NCBI GenBank assembly: GCA_028285035.1
Contig: JANQQF010000124.1
Span: 162,282 to 226,281, forward strand
Source: Phycisphaerae bacterium
Lineage (GTDB): Bacteria; Chloroflexota; Anaerolineae; 4572-78; J111
DNA length: 64,000 nucleotides
Direction: 5' to 3'
The position numbers and the translations under genes are program-made. Below, piece by piece: positions 1-8,719 of the stretch (position 1 is the stretch's first letter; each line of letters begins with the position of its first letter). Below the pieces are notes generated by a model, which worked only from the letters and a program-made list of their open reading frames with translations, was not told the origin of the DNA and did no database searches.

Positions 1-402
1 GTCGACATTCTGAAAGTCGAGTTTCCAGTTGATGTGCATCATGAGCCTGATCAAACGGCTTGGTTATCAGCGTGCCAATCATTAACCGAGGCCTGTCAAG
101 GCACGCCTTGGGTGTTGCTCAGCGCGGGTGTCGATTTTGATACATTTGCCGATCAGTTGCGGATTGCCTGTCAAGCCGGAGCCTCAGGCTACTTGGCCGG
201 ACGGGCTATCTGGAAAGAGGCGGTGCAACTTTTAGAGCAAGCCCAACAGGCTTTTTTAGAGGATGTTGCGACCGTTCGACTACAACAGTTAGCCCAAATC
301 GCCTTAGAATACGCCACACCTTGGTCCGATCTTTACCTCTATTCAACCGAACTGCCCTCACAAGACTGGTATCAAGCATATGACTCGTTTGCGGATGATT
401 GA
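1..402 (+). CDS. LacD-like class I aldolase, C-terminal part (gene cut by window edge)
   Basis: The reading frame is open from base 1, so this is the 3' part of a longer gene and about 133 residues are visible. It reads VDILKVEFPV at the left edge, then LLSAGVDFDTF and GASGYLAGRAIW. This is the order of the last barrel strands in tagatose-1,6-bisphosphate aldolase LacD and related sulfofructose-phosphate aldolases: a late strand with DxLKVE, then the phosphate-binding SAGV and GRAxW motifs. Known members cleave a ketose (bis)phosphate into two trioses in the cytoplasm. The catalytic lysine region lies outside the window, so substrate cannot be judged. Its position just upstream of a nucleoside/sugar cluster suggests it finishes off the released sugar, which is inference. 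Confidence 0.75.
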   Translation, partial: VDILKVEFPVDVHHEPDQTAWLSACQSLTEACQGTPWVLLSAGVDFDTFADQLRIACQAGASGYLAGRAIWKEAVQLLEQAQQAFLEDVATVRLQQLAQIALEYATPWSDLYLYSTELPSQDWYQAYDSFADD

Positions 403-443
403 AGTATATCAATACTTATCGTTAAAGGATGTAGCGGTAGTTA

Positions 444-480
444 GACTAATCACTCGCCACTAACCACTAACCACTATTCA
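444..480. repeat. Short degenerate repeat of ACTAACCACT-like units
   Basis: The gap between the aldolase and the nucleoside hydrolase holds back-to-back copies of a CACTAACCACTAACCACTA-type unit. A similar sequence in reverse orientation lies at 30041-30076, before the carbonic anhydrase gene. It codes for nothing and is a low-complexity intergenic filler. Confidence 0.5.
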
Positions 481-502
481 TTATTTTTTAAGGAGACAAC
501 CG

Positions 503-1606
503 ATGGCCCTACCCACCTTCCCTAAATTAAGCGACGATAAATTACGTCAATTGTTGGAGCCACCGACAGGACGCGTGCGGTTGGTCATTGACACTGATGC
601 ACACAACGAAATTGATGATCAATTTACGATAGCGTGGGCCTTGCTCTCCCCAGAAAAGATTGATGTTGAGGCCGTTTATGCGGTGCCCTACTCCTTCGCC
701 CATCATAAAGAGCCGATGCTCAAGGCCTATGAGTATCTCAAAGCAACAGCCAGTGATGAAACAGCCGATCACCAGATGTCAGGTGAGACCGTTGGCTATT
801 CTGGCTGGGCGCAACGGTTACTTGCTATTGGCACAGACCCTTATAGCATCCCCTTCGTTCCTCCGGCTGAAGGGATGGAGTTGAGCTACCAGGAGATTTT
901 GACGGTGTATGAGAAACTGGGCATGGATTCGACCGACCGTGTTTTTCGGGGATCACCAAACTATCTTACCTCGTTGGATGAACCAATCCGTAGCCCTGCT
1001 GTTGAGGATTTGATCGAACGGGCCTTGGCTGGCGGGGATGAGCCGCTTTATGTGGCGGGGATTGGTTGCGCTACAAATTTGGCCTCGGCCTTGCTCATTG
1101 AGCCAGAGATCATCAATCATATCGTCATCCTCTGGACCTCAGCCTATCCCACCCCAATGAATTTATGGAATGGGGCATCACTCAACTTGGTGCAAGATCC
1201 TCTAGCCTCACGCCTGCTCTTTGATTGTGGGGTGGCCCACGTTTACCTCCCCGGCTTCCATGTTGGGGCACAACTCACGATCTCACTGCCAGAGATGGAG
1301 TTGTGGGTCAAAGGCAAAGGAGCAATCGGCGATTATTTGTATCACCTTTACACGCATAATCCAATCCATTATCAGCGAGGCATCAATGATCACTTTGGCC
1401 GTACTTGGATTGTGTGGGATTTAATCAACATTGCTTGGTTGCTTAACCCTGATTGGGTGCCCTCTCACTTGGTGCCGTCGCCTGTTCTCAAAGATGATCT
1501 TTATTGGGAGGCTGATCCGAGCCGCCATTTGATGCGAGAAGCGTATGACATTGATCGTGATGGTGTATACCGAGATTTTTTCACCAAGCTTGATCAACTG
1601 GCCTAG
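503..1606 (+). CDS. Nucleoside hydrolase-like protein (DTD-NEIDDQ subfamily)
   Basis: This 367-residue protein has the calcium-binding N-terminal signature of inosine/uridine-preferring nucleoside hydrolases, VIDTDAHNEIDDQF at residues 28-41. The spacing between DTD and DD is two residues longer than in the classical DxDPGxDD motif. It matches the NEIDDQ branch that is usually annotated only as nucleoside hydrolase. YVAGIGCATNLASAL in the middle corresponds to the conserved G-x-TN-A segment. Known members hydrolyse the N-glycosidic bond of ribonucleosides. The start is backed by AAGGAG seven bases upstream. The stop codon shares one base with the GTG start of the next gene (TAGTG), so the two are translationally coupled. 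The exact substrate is unknown. Confidence 0.8.
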   Translation: MALPTFPKLSDDKLRQLLEPPTGRVRLVIDTDAHNEIDDQFTIAWALLSPEKIDVEAVYAVPYSFAHHKEPMLKAYEYLKATASDETADHQMSGETVGYSGWAQRLLAIGTDPYSIPFVPPAEGMELSYQEILTVYEKLGMDSTDRVFRGSPNYLTSLDEPIRSPAVEDLIERALAGGDEPLYVAGIGCATNLASALLIEPEIINHIVILWTSAYPTPMNLWNGASLNLVQDPLASRLLFDCGVAHVYLPGFHVGAQLTISLPEMELWVKGKGAIGDYLYHLYTHNPIHYQRGINDHFGRTWIVWDLINIAWLLNPDWVPSHLVPSPVLKDDLYWEADPSRHLMREAYDIDRDGVYRDFFTKLDQLA

Positions 1607-2364
1607 TGCCGAAAATGCGGATTATTGCCTGGAACATCAGGGCGGGTGGGGGGCGACGACACATCGAGATTTTTCGGCAGCTACGCCGCTGGAAACCCGA
1701 AGTGGTCACCCTATCCGAATTTCGAGCGACGCCACCCAGCCAAGCTTTGGCTGAGGATTTGGCTAAAATCGGGTTAGATCAACAAATTGCAAAGGTATCG
1801 TTAGAGAAATCGGCGACGAATGGCTTGCTCGTTGCGACCCGATACCCGCTTCGACCTATCACCCTTCCGACTGCACCGGATGAACCGTATCGCTGGCTTT
1901 TGGTTGAAATACAAGCTGATCAACCCTTTGTGATGGGGGCGATGCATATACCAAATATGGTGACCAAGCGAAAATATCCATATCATGATGCGGTTTTGGC
2001 CACCATCAAGCAGTGGCAGCTTGGTCCGGCCTTGCTGATCGGTGATACAAATTCGGGGATACCTGATATCGATGAAGAGGCGCCTGCCTTTGGCCCAAAA
2101 GAGCAAAGTTGGATTGAAGCCTTGGATCAGCTAGGCTGGGTGGATGTTTTTCGGCACTTGAAAGGCAATCTTCGCGCATATACTTGGTATTCCCCCAATG
2201 GTAAAAATGGCTTTCGTTTAGATCAGGCCTTTCTCAATCAATCGTTACTCCCACAGGCCGAAGATGTCCGTTATGTCTGGGGTAAGCCGTGGGGGCAAGC
2301 TAAAGGCCGTCGTGATGCTTTGAGCGACCACGCTGCTCTTATTCTTGACCTAAAGGAAGTGTAA
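1606..2364 (+). CDS. Endonuclease/exonuclease/phosphatase (EEP) family protein
   Basis: The 252-residue product carries the EEP fold landmarks in order: IIAWNIRAGGG at residues 6-16 (metal and phosphate Asn), LSEF near 37, LLIGDTNSG near 145 (catalytic Asp/Asn pair), GFRLDQAFLN near 205 and LSDHAALILDL at the end (catalytic His). The family contains DNases, inositol phosphatases and phosphodiesterases, and nothing here picks one. The GTG start overlaps the upstream stop by one base and the stop is directly followed by the next ATG, so the gene sits inside one operon with a nucleoside hydrolase and a nucleoside phosphorylase. A role in removing phosphate from a nucleotide-like substrate is inference. 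Confidence 0.8.
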   Translation: MPKMRIIAWNIRAGGGRRHIEIFRQLRRWKPEVVTLSEFRATPPSQALAEDLAKIGLDQQIAKVSLEKSATNGLLVATRYPLRPITLPTAPDEPYRWLLVEIQADQPFVMGAMHIPNMVTKRKYPYHDAVLATIKQWQLGPALLIGDTNSGIPDIDEEAPAFGPKEQSWIEALDQLGWVDVFRHLKGNLRAYTWYSPNGKNGFRLDQAFLNQSLLPQAEDVRYVWGKPWGQAKGRRDALSDHAALILDLKEV

Positions 2365-4560
2365 ATGATGAAGATTCGGATGAATTACTTCCCCATTGGC
2401 TCCAGCTACTATCCACCCTTCCACACCCCTGAGGAATGGGTTAAAGATGTGGAAAATATGGTCAAAGCGGGGTTGAATATGATCCGCACTGCCGAGTTAT
2501 TAGCCTCATGGGATTACATCGAGCCACGACAGGGCCAACCGGAGTGGGATTGGCTGGATCGGATTTTTGAGTTGTCCGAGCAACATCAGCTAGAAATTGT
2601 CTTGGGGACCGGCTCGTGTAATCCACCGATCTGGATGATGGAGCTTTATCCCGATTTACAAAAGGTGTCGCGGGAAGGGCTAAAGTACCCGCTGAATACG
2701 GTTTGGGGCTGGGCCTGCCCCAATCATCCTGGCTTGCGGACTGAACTCACTCGCTGGATTACTTTGCTATTTGAGCGGTATGGTCAACATCCTGCGCTCT
2801 ACTGCTGGCAGATTGATAATCAAATTGGTCATCACAATGCTTTTACGGGGGCCGAACATTCCCATCCGCGACAGTATGGCTATTGGTGCTATTGCGATCA
2901 TTGCGCCCGCTTATTTCGAGCGTGGGTCGAGCAGAAATATCAGGCGATTGAAGTCCTTAATGAGACCTGGGCTTGGGATCCGACCCACTATCGCTATTAT
3001 GGCTGGCATCAAATCACCCCACCCCGCTCAATGCCTGCGGAGTGGGGCAACAATACGGCTTGGCTGGACTATCGTCGTTTTTGTGACGACACCCTAACCG
3101 ACTTTATTCGCTTCCAACACGATCTTATCAAGAAGCTCGATTCCAATCAGATCACGATGCATAATTTGTACGATTGTATGCGGCCGGATTTAGGGGCGCG
3201 AAATGAGCCTAATCATTGGGACATCGGCGCGGTACCGGACATCATCGGCCACGACATTTATCCCTCCGAAAACAATTATCGGAATGATCCCCCACACTCC
3301 TCCTGGTTTTTGGATTTCGCCTATTCGGTCGCACATCACAACAACCGTACCCTGTGGATTCCTGAGCTGGAAAGTGGTCCGTTGGGAGGATATTCGGCTG
3401 GTCCTAATGTATCAACCACAGCTTTGGACATCAAACGCTTTAATTTGGCCTGCTTGGGGCACGGTGCCAAAAATATGCTCTATCAGGGCTATCGGGATTG
3501 GAACTGTATTCCGTTAACCTGGGGTGGTCTGGTTGATTTTCACGGCGAGCCAACTGATCGTTTTCACGCCGCTGCTGAGGTCAACCGGGTGATCAAGGAG
3601 AATGAAGACTTCTTCCTCGATGCCCTGCCCCCACCGGCCCAAGTGGCCATTTACCATTCAGTCGATAACGTACTGGCCATCGATGGGCAGGCCAATGAAC
3701 GCTTTCTCTACAGCGCGTTACGTGGTGTGCATACCGCCCTGTGGAAAAAAGGGTATTCAATTAACTTTGTCGCCCCCCATTTCATTGGCACTGAAACTGC
3801 AGCTTATGAAGTTATTTTCCTGCCCTTCCTAATGCACCTCCCGCAAACACAGGCTGACCAGTTCACCGCCTATGTCGAACAGGGTGGCACCTTGATTGGC
3901 TTTGCCAAGTTAGGTCATCTAGATGAGCGCGGGTGGGCCTGGAATGATCGACCAGGGGCAAGGTTAACCAAATTATTTGGGGCACGTGAGCGCCAGATTT
4001 TGGTATTCCGTGAGCCAGATGAAGCGGTTAATATCAAGGTGGAGCCGGAAGCAGATTTATTTACGGGAATTAATAAAGACTCCCTGCAGGGGTATTGGCA
4101 CCGCCAAACCTTTGATCTAGCAGATGATGTTGAAATCTTGGCGCGGTTTGTGGATGGTGAGCCAGCGATCATTCGGCGGCAGTATGGAGCCGGTCAAGCC
4201 ATTTTGATGGCTACGCATCTCGATATGGCTGTGTGGGAGTATCAAGATCCAGACTTGATCAAGCTCTTTGCAAATTTGTTGACGATGGTTGATGTCACCT
4301 CAGATATCATCGTTACGGGTTCGGATCAAACCTATGTAGAAAATCATATCGATGCCCATCTGCTGGTTGATGATAAACAGTGGGCGGTTATTATCAATAA
4401 CGAAGGTGACGAAGCAACTGACATTTCGGTCACGGTTCCGGGTGCGGCTCAGGCAGCGATAGCACATGAGCTGTTTAGTGGCCAGAACTTATCTGTCACT
4501 CAAGGCCAATTCACTTACCATCTTGCCCCCACCGATGGGGCGATTGTGAGGCTCCAATGA
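2365..4560 (+). CDS. GH42 beta-galactosidase family protein with Gln at the acid/base position
   Basis: This 731-residue protein has the full GH42 architecture: an N-terminal TIM barrel (YYPPFHTPEEW near 15, NMIRTAELLASWDYIEP near 38), a middle trimerisation domain of class I glutamine amidotransferase-like fold from about 400, and a short C-terminal beta domain. The zinc cysteines are present (C118 in WACPNHP, then C175, C177 and C180 in YWCYCDHC). The nucleophile is probably E334 in WIPELESG. The motif that carries the acid/base catalyst in the family, WQIDNE, here reads WQIDNQ, with codon CAA at 2821-2823. The protein has no signal peptide, so it is cytoplasmic. The gene overlaps the next one by four bases (ATGA). 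Either the reaction differs from normal hydrolysis or the substrate has a good leaving group. Confidence 0.88.
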   Translation: MMKIRMNYFPIGSSYYPPFHTPEEWVKDVENMVKAGLNMIRTAELLASWDYIEPRQGQPEWDWLDRIFELSEQHQLEIVLGTGSCNPPIWMMELYPDLQKVSREGLKYPLNTVWGWACPNHPGLRTELTRWITLLFERYGQHPALYCWQIDNQIGHHNAFTGAEHSHPRQYGYWCYCDHCARLFRAWVEQKYQAIEVLNETWAWDPTHYRYYGWHQITPPRSMPAEWGNNTAWLDYRRFCDDTLTDFIRFQHDLIKKLDSNQITMHNLYDCMRPDLGARNEPNHWDIGAVPDIIGHDIYPSENNYRNDPPHSSWFLDFAYSVAHHNNRTLWIPELESGPLGGYSAGPNVSTTALDIKRFNLACLGHGAKNMLYQGYRDWNCIPLTWGGLVDFHGEPTDRFHAAAEVNRVIKENEDFFLDALPPPAQVAIYHSVDNVLAIDGQANERFLYSALRGVHTALWKKGYSINFVAPHFIGTETAAYEVIFLPFLMHLPQTQADQFTAYVEQGGTLIGFAKLGHLDERGWAWNDRPGARLTKLFGARERQILVFREPDEAVNIKVEPEADLFTGINKDSLQGYWHRQTFDLADDVEILARFVDGEPAIIRRQYGAGQAILMATHLDMAVWEYQDPDLIKLFANLLTMVDVTSDIIVTGSDQTYVENHIDAHLLVDDKQWAVIINNEGDEATDISVTVPGAAQAAIAHELFSGQNLSVTQGQFTYHLAPTDGAIVRLQ

Positions 4561-5312
4561 CGAAACTGACTTCATTGATGGAACTGACTGCTGAAGAATG
4601 GCAGCAAGCGTTGGAATTGCCCGATGAGGACATTCCCGACATCGTGATTGTGGAAGGATCGTGGTGGCGCGAACAGCGCACTGAGTGGCGGTTGAGGTAT
4701 TTATCGGATGTACGAGAACTCAAATTTCCCGATATGTTCTGGGGCCGCTGGCAAGATAAGAAGGTCGTTTTTTGCTGTGCTTACGGGGCGGCCCGAACGG
4801 TTGAAATTATTCATTTGTTTGGTATTCTGGGGGCCAAACTTGCCATTCAAATCGGTACCTGTGGCGGGCTGCAATCTCATCTCAAACCGGGTGACATCAT
4901 TTTGCCGCAAGTTGCGCTTTGTTGGGAAGGGGTGGCTCACATTTATGGGGCCATCGACTCGGCAGTGGGAGATAAAGCTTGGATTATCCAAGCTGAACAA
5001 CAGTTGATTGATCGTAACCATAAAACCTATATTGGGACACATCTGACGTGGTCAACCCTATTTGGTCAAAACGGTAAGATGGTGGAAACGTGGCATCAAG
5101 CAGGCTACTTGTCGGTCGATATGGAAACAGCTACCACCTTTGCTGTGGCCGAATATTTTGGGATGCCCGCCGTGTCGATGTTGGTCGTTTGGGATGATCT
5201 CACCCGAAATCGCAGCTTTTTGGACCCACTTTCGGATGAGGAACTGGCTGCCTTGAATCGGGCAAATGAGTCTGTGTATGAAGTGGCCTTGGCTTTGAGT
5301 GAACAGCTTTGA
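4557..5312 (+). CDS. Nucleoside phosphorylase family protein
   Basis: The 251-residue protein belongs to the PNP/UDP (uridine phosphorylase, purine nucleoside phosphorylase) family. Visible landmarks are AYGAARTVEI (phosphate/ribose region), IQIGTCGGLQ followed by LKPGDIILP near residue 100, and SVDMETATTFAVAEYFG near 187, where the Met-Glu pair binds the ribose hydroxyls. Known members convert a nucleoside plus phosphate into base plus (deoxy)ribose-1-phosphate. The start overlaps the GH42 stop by four bases. It is the last gene of the first tight operon, ending just before a palindromic repeat. A hydrolase and a phosphorylase acting on N-glycosides in one operon is unusual. The substrate base is not predictable from sequence alone. 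Confidence 0.82.
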   Translation: MTKLTSLMELTAEEWQQALELPDEDIPDIVIVEGSWWREQRTEWRLRYLSDVRELKFPDMFWGRWQDKKVVFCCAYGAARTVEIIHLFGILGAKLAIQIGTCGGLQSHLKPGDIILPQVALCWEGVAHIYGAIDSAVGDKAWIIQAEQQLIDRNHKTYIGTHLTWSTLFGQNGKMVETWHQAGYLSVDMETATTFAVAEYFGMPAVSMLVVWDDLTRNRSFLDPLSDEELAALNRANESVYEVALALSEQL

Positions 5313-5315
5313 ATA

Positions 5316-5379
5316 GGCCCCCTCGATCCCCCAAAGGGGGAAGAAAATCTCTGTATTCCCCCTTCGGGGGCTATGGGTG
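5316..5379. repeat. Dispersed palindromic repeat A, copy 1
   Basis: This intergenic GC-rich element contains CCCCCAAAGGGGGAAGAAAA and then ATTCCCCCTTCGGGGG, so it can fold on itself. The reverse complement of 29263-29330 is closely similar over about 60 bases, including the shared core AAAGGGGGAAGAAAATCTCT. It may also act as a terminator for the upstream operon. Confidence 0.7.
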
Positions 5380-5501
5380 CAGCTTATTACCCTGTCTTTT
5401 GGTACAGGCGACATTCTGATCAAGCGGAGAATGTGAACGGCTGGATTTTTTGATATGGTGATCTTGCTAAAGAGATAACCAATCAAAAAAGGAGCTACAT
5501 T

Positions 5502-6326
5502 ATGCCAAATTATATTTGTGTCACCTGTGGGGTTCAATATGCCGAGTCGAAGCAACCGCCTGAAGCCTGTGCCATCTGTCAGGATGAGCGACAATACGTG
5601 GGCTGGCAAGGGCAGCAATGGACAACGCTGGAAGCTGTTCAGGCCGACTTTCACAACGTCATCAAACTACGTGAACCAAACCTGACTGGTATTGTCAGCC
5701 AGCCAAAGGTGGGCATTGGTCAACGGGCTTTGCTCGTACAGACACCGACGGGCAATATTTTGTGGGACTGTATCACCTTAATTGATGAGCCGACCATTGC
5801 CGCAATTAAGGCCTTGGGCGGCATCTCAGCTATCGCAATTTCGCACCCGCACTACTACTCGACCATCGTTGAGTGGAGCCGAGCCTTTGATGCCCCGATT
5901 TATTTGCACGCAGCAGATCGTCATTGGGTGATGCGACCTGACCCAGCCATCGAGTTTTGGGAGGGGCAAACGAAATCATTGGGTGAGGGGCTGACGCTGA
6001 TTAATTGCGGGGGACATTATCGAGGAGGCACTGTTTTACATTGGGCCGCCGGAGCGGAAGGACGTGGGGCTTTGTTAACAGGCGATATCTTGCAGGTTGT
6101 ATCGGATCGACGCTACGTCAGCTTTATGTATAGCTACCCCAATATGATCCCCCTCCCTGCCCACAGTGTACGACAGATTACCGAGACCATCGCGCCATTT
6201 GAGTATGATCGGATATATGGGGCCTTTGAGGGCTTGATTATTGATACTAACGCCAAAGCTGGGGTGGCCTATTCCGCCGAGCGGTATATCAAGGCGTTGG
6301 AAGGAAATTTTGGGGAGATTGTGTGA
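5502..6326 (+). CDS. Rubredoxin-like zinc ribbon plus metallo-beta-lactamase-fold protein
   Basis: The 274-residue protein starts with a rubredoxin-type knuckle pair (CVTCGVQY and CAICQDE, Cys at about 7, 10, 25 and 28) and continues with a metallo-beta-lactamase fold. The first metal motif reads SHPHYYSTIVEW in place of HxHxDH, so the second Asp and third His are missing. Later ligands remain: GGHYRGGTVLHW, LLTGD and PAHSVRQI. Such HPHYY proteins are usually annotated only as MBL-fold hydrolases. AAAAGGAG precedes the ATG, and the stop overlaps the GTG of the next gene. It opens the second half of the cluster. The reaction is unknown, and a one-metal or iron-dependent activity fits the ligand set. 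Confidence 0.75.
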   Translation: MPNYICVTCGVQYAESKQPPEACAICQDERQYVGWQGQQWTTLEAVQADFHNVIKLREPNLTGIVSQPKVGIGQRALLVQTPTGNILWDCITLIDEPTIAAIKALGGISAIAISHPHYYSTIVEWSRAFDAPIYLHAADRHWVMRPDPAIEFWEGQTKSLGEGLTLINCGGHYRGGTVLHWAAGAEGRGALLTGDILQVVSDRRYVSFMYSYPNMIPLPAHSVRQITETIAPFEYDRIYGAFEGLIIDTNAKAGVAYSAERYIKALEGNFGEIV

Positions 6327-7348
6327 AAGCGCTTTCAGTTCTGGGGCCTGTTCCTGCATCGGAATTGGGTCTCACCTTGATGCATGAACACCTACTCTTT
6401 GATTTTATGGTTTGTTTGACAGAACCTAAAGATGAGATGGAGCAGACGATTGCCAATCAACAGGTCAACAGCCAAATCCGAGGCGCGTTGCGTTTTAATC
6501 CTTGTCTGGTTGTCGATAATCTAGTGCAACAAGATGTCGATTTAGCCATTGCGGAAGTCTCGGCTTTTACGGCTGTCGGCGGGCGAACTTTGGTTGACCC
6601 CACCAATGTTTCGATTGGCCGAAATCCGCTGGCCCTACAGCAGATTGCCGAGACGACAGGTTTGAACATCATTATGGGCGCTGGCTATTACTATCAGATC
6701 GCCTTGAATGAAGCCTTTTCTCGGCGGAGTATTGATGATATTGCAGATGAAATTATTCAGGATGTAACGGAAGGCGTGGCAGACAGTGGTATTCGAGCGG
6801 GGTTGATTGGTGAAATTGGCACATCATCACCCATCACGCCTGATGAAGAGAAGTCACTCCGCGCTGCTGCCCGCGCTCAAGCCCAAACTGGAGCACCCCT
6901 CATGATCCACCTGGATGGCTGGAAACGTGAGGGGAACCGGGTGCTGGATATTATTGAGGCTGAGGGAGGCGATTTAGCCCGAACCATTCTATGTCATATG
7001 AATCCCGCTTGGGCTGATTTAGATTATCAGACTCGTCTGGCAGATCGAGGAGCTTATCTTGAGTATGACATGTTTGGCATCGATCACTTTTATCCGCCAG
7101 ATCGAGCCTCGCCCAGTGAAATTCCGGCTTTGGAAGCTGTTGCTACTTTGATTAAGCGAGGATATTTGGAGAAGATACTGCTCAGCCAAGATGTGTATCT
7201 GAAGATGATGTTGCAAACATATGGTGGTTATGGCTATAGCCATTTGTTTACCAATCTACCGCCCTATATTGAAGCAGCTAGAATAACGCCTCAAGATTTA
7301 GATATGATATTGGTGCAGAACCCACGGCAGGTTCTGGCTTTTCTATGA
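6323..7348 (+). CDS. Phosphotriesterase-family metal-dependent hydrolase (Php/lactonase-like)
   Basis: The 341-residue TIM-barrel protein shows the first metal pair at H21 and H23 (LMHEHLLFDF), LIGEIGTSSPI near residue 170 where the bridging residue is a Glu as in Php-like members rather than a carbamylated Lys, MIHLDGW near 197 and ILCHMNPAW near 227 (third and fourth His). LLSQDVYLK near 290 supplies the last Asp. Family members hydrolyse lactones, phosphoesters or amides. GTG start and TGA stop overlap both neighbours by four bases, so it is translated with the MBL protein and the transporter. A lactone opened between sugar oxidation and cleavage would fit the cluster, but this is inference. 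Confidence 0.82.
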   Translation: MKALSVLGPVPASELGLTLMHEHLLFDFMVCLTEPKDEMEQTIANQQVNSQIRGALRFNPCLVVDNLVQQDVDLAIAEVSAFTAVGGRTLVDPTNVSIGRNPLALQQIAETTGLNIIMGAGYYYQIALNEAFSRRSIDDIADEIIQDVTEGVADSGIRAGLIGEIGTSSPITPDEEKSLRAAARAQAQTGAPLMIHLDGWKREGNRVLDIIEAEGGDLARTILCHMNPAWADLDYQTRLADRGAYLEYDMFGIDHFYPPDRASPSEIPALEAVATLIKRGYLEKILLSQDVYLKMMLQTYGGYGYSHLFTNLPPYIEAARITPQDLDMILVQNPRQVLAFL

Positions 7349-8610
7349 AATTTGAGTCAGAGGCTTCTCCACTACAATTATGGCAGTGGCGAACGGTGGC
7401 CATTGCCTATGGCACCTATGCTTCTTACTATTTGGGGCGGGTTATTATGGCCACAGCTATTCCCGACCTAGAGCAGGATTTAGGCTTTAGTAAGAGCCAG
7501 CTTGGCTTGATCAGCACAGTTTTTATCTGGGTCTACGCCCTAAGCACCTTGATTAACGGTTGGTTAGGGGATCGCCTGGCCTTACGAGGCTTTGTTTTTG
7601 TGGGGTTGGTTGGATCGGGCGTGTTGAGTCTGCTTTTTGGGACTCTTTCGATTTGGCTGGTTTTGCTCCTGGTTTGGCTGATCAATGGCTATTTTCAAGC
7701 GACGGGCTGGGGACCGACCTTACGCCTATTGGCCAACTGGCTTACTCCAGCACAGCGTCGGAAAATATCAGGTGCATTTGGTTCAAATTTTGTGCTAGGT
7801 AATGCCATAACCTGGTTGTTGACGGGCTGGCTCGTGGCTAATTTTGGTTGGCGCGTTTCATTTTGGATATGTGGTGTCTTACTTATTCTGACTGGGATCA
7901 GTTGGTACGCTTCAATTCGAGACACCCCAGCTAAAGCCGGGTACGGCGCAGAGATGCGAGTCTTGATGCAGGAAGCGAACGTGGTGGAGACGGCCAAGTT
8001 AGACAATAGCTTCTGGCTTGATTTTTTATATGGCTTGCGTCGTTATTGGTCGCTTGCCTTGGCGGCCCTATGTGTTGGCTTTCTTTTTGCCGTTTTTACC
8101 GTTTGGATACCAACCTACTATGTTGAGGTGGGGGGACTTAATATCGGTTTGGCCGCGACACTATCAGCTCTGCTGCCCGTAGCTGGTATTGTGGGGACAA
8201 CGCTATTAGGGTGGCTTGTGGGGAATTTTATGATTGGTCGCGAGGCGTTGGGATTGGCTTTGGTCTTAGGCTTGTTAATGGTTGGCTATTTTCTCTACCC
8301 CTGGCTCCCGTTTAATTTGGTGCTCAGTGTCATTATTTTGATGTTCATTGCTAGTTTGATGTATGGAGCAACGAGCTTGGTTCTGACCACAATGACAATG
8401 GTATTTGGCGAGCGGGCTGATACCTCCCGTACGGCTGGCTTACTCGATTTCTCATTTTCGATTGGCGGGGCGCTCAGTGGAATTACTGTCGGCCTCATTT
8501 TGGATTTTCAAACCTGGGCAGCTGTATTTGTTACTTTAGGCGTGGTAGCGTTTTTAGGCGCTGGCTTTACCATTTTGAGCAGTTATCGTTTAGGGCAGCA
8601 TAAATATTAA
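7345..8610 (+). CDS. MFS transporter (ACS/OPA-like)
   Basis: The 421-residue protein has about twelve hydrophobic segments. Its first half, YYLGRVIMATAIPDLEQDLG with GWLGDRLALRG, resembles the anion:cation symporter and organophosphate antiporter branches of the major facilitator superfamily. It lies in the inner membrane and probably imports an organic anion such as a sugar acid, nucleoside-derived acid or phosphorylated compound. The start overlaps the phosphotriesterase-like gene by four bases and no other transporter is visible in the cluster, so it is the likely uptake system for the pathway's substrate. The substrate cannot be named. Confidence 0.85.
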   Translation: MKFESEASPLQLWQWRTVAIAYGTYASYYLGRVIMATAIPDLEQDLGFSKSQLGLISTVFIWVYALSTLINGWLGDRLALRGFVFVGLVGSGVLSLLFGTLSIWLVLLLVWLINGYFQATGWGPTLRLLANWLTPAQRRKISGAFGSNFVLGNAITWLLTGWLVANFGWRVSFWICGVLLILTGISWYASIRDTPAKAGYGAEMRVLMQEANVVETAKLDNSFWLDFLYGLRRYWSLALAALCVGFLFAVFTVWIPTYYVEVGGLNIGLAATLSALLPVAGIVGTTLLGWLVGNFMIGREALGLALVLGLLMVGYFLYPWLPFNLVLSVIILMFIASLMYGATSLVLTTMTMVFGERADTSRTAGLLDFSFSIGGALSGITVGLILDFQTWAAVFVTLGVVAFLGAGFTILSSYRLGQHKY

Positions 8611-8643
8611 ACATATTTTGAGAAGTAATAAGTCAAAATGTCC

Positions 8644-8691
8644 CGCAGGTAGTTTACCTGCGATGTGGGTGGGTAGGTAATCAACCTGCCC
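8644..8691. repeat. Two adjacent small hairpins (CGCAGGTA/TACCTGCG type)
   Basis: Between the transporter and the CoA transferase there is a perfect 8-bp stem (8644-8651 with 8655-8662). A second related stem, GGGTAGGT with ACCTGCCC, lies at 8671-8691. Both carry an AGGTA/ACCT core. No T-run follows, so a repeat remnant fits better than a terminator. Confidence 0.5.
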
Positions 8692-8719
8692 TACATTCTA
8701 GCTCTACAGGAGTTCAACT

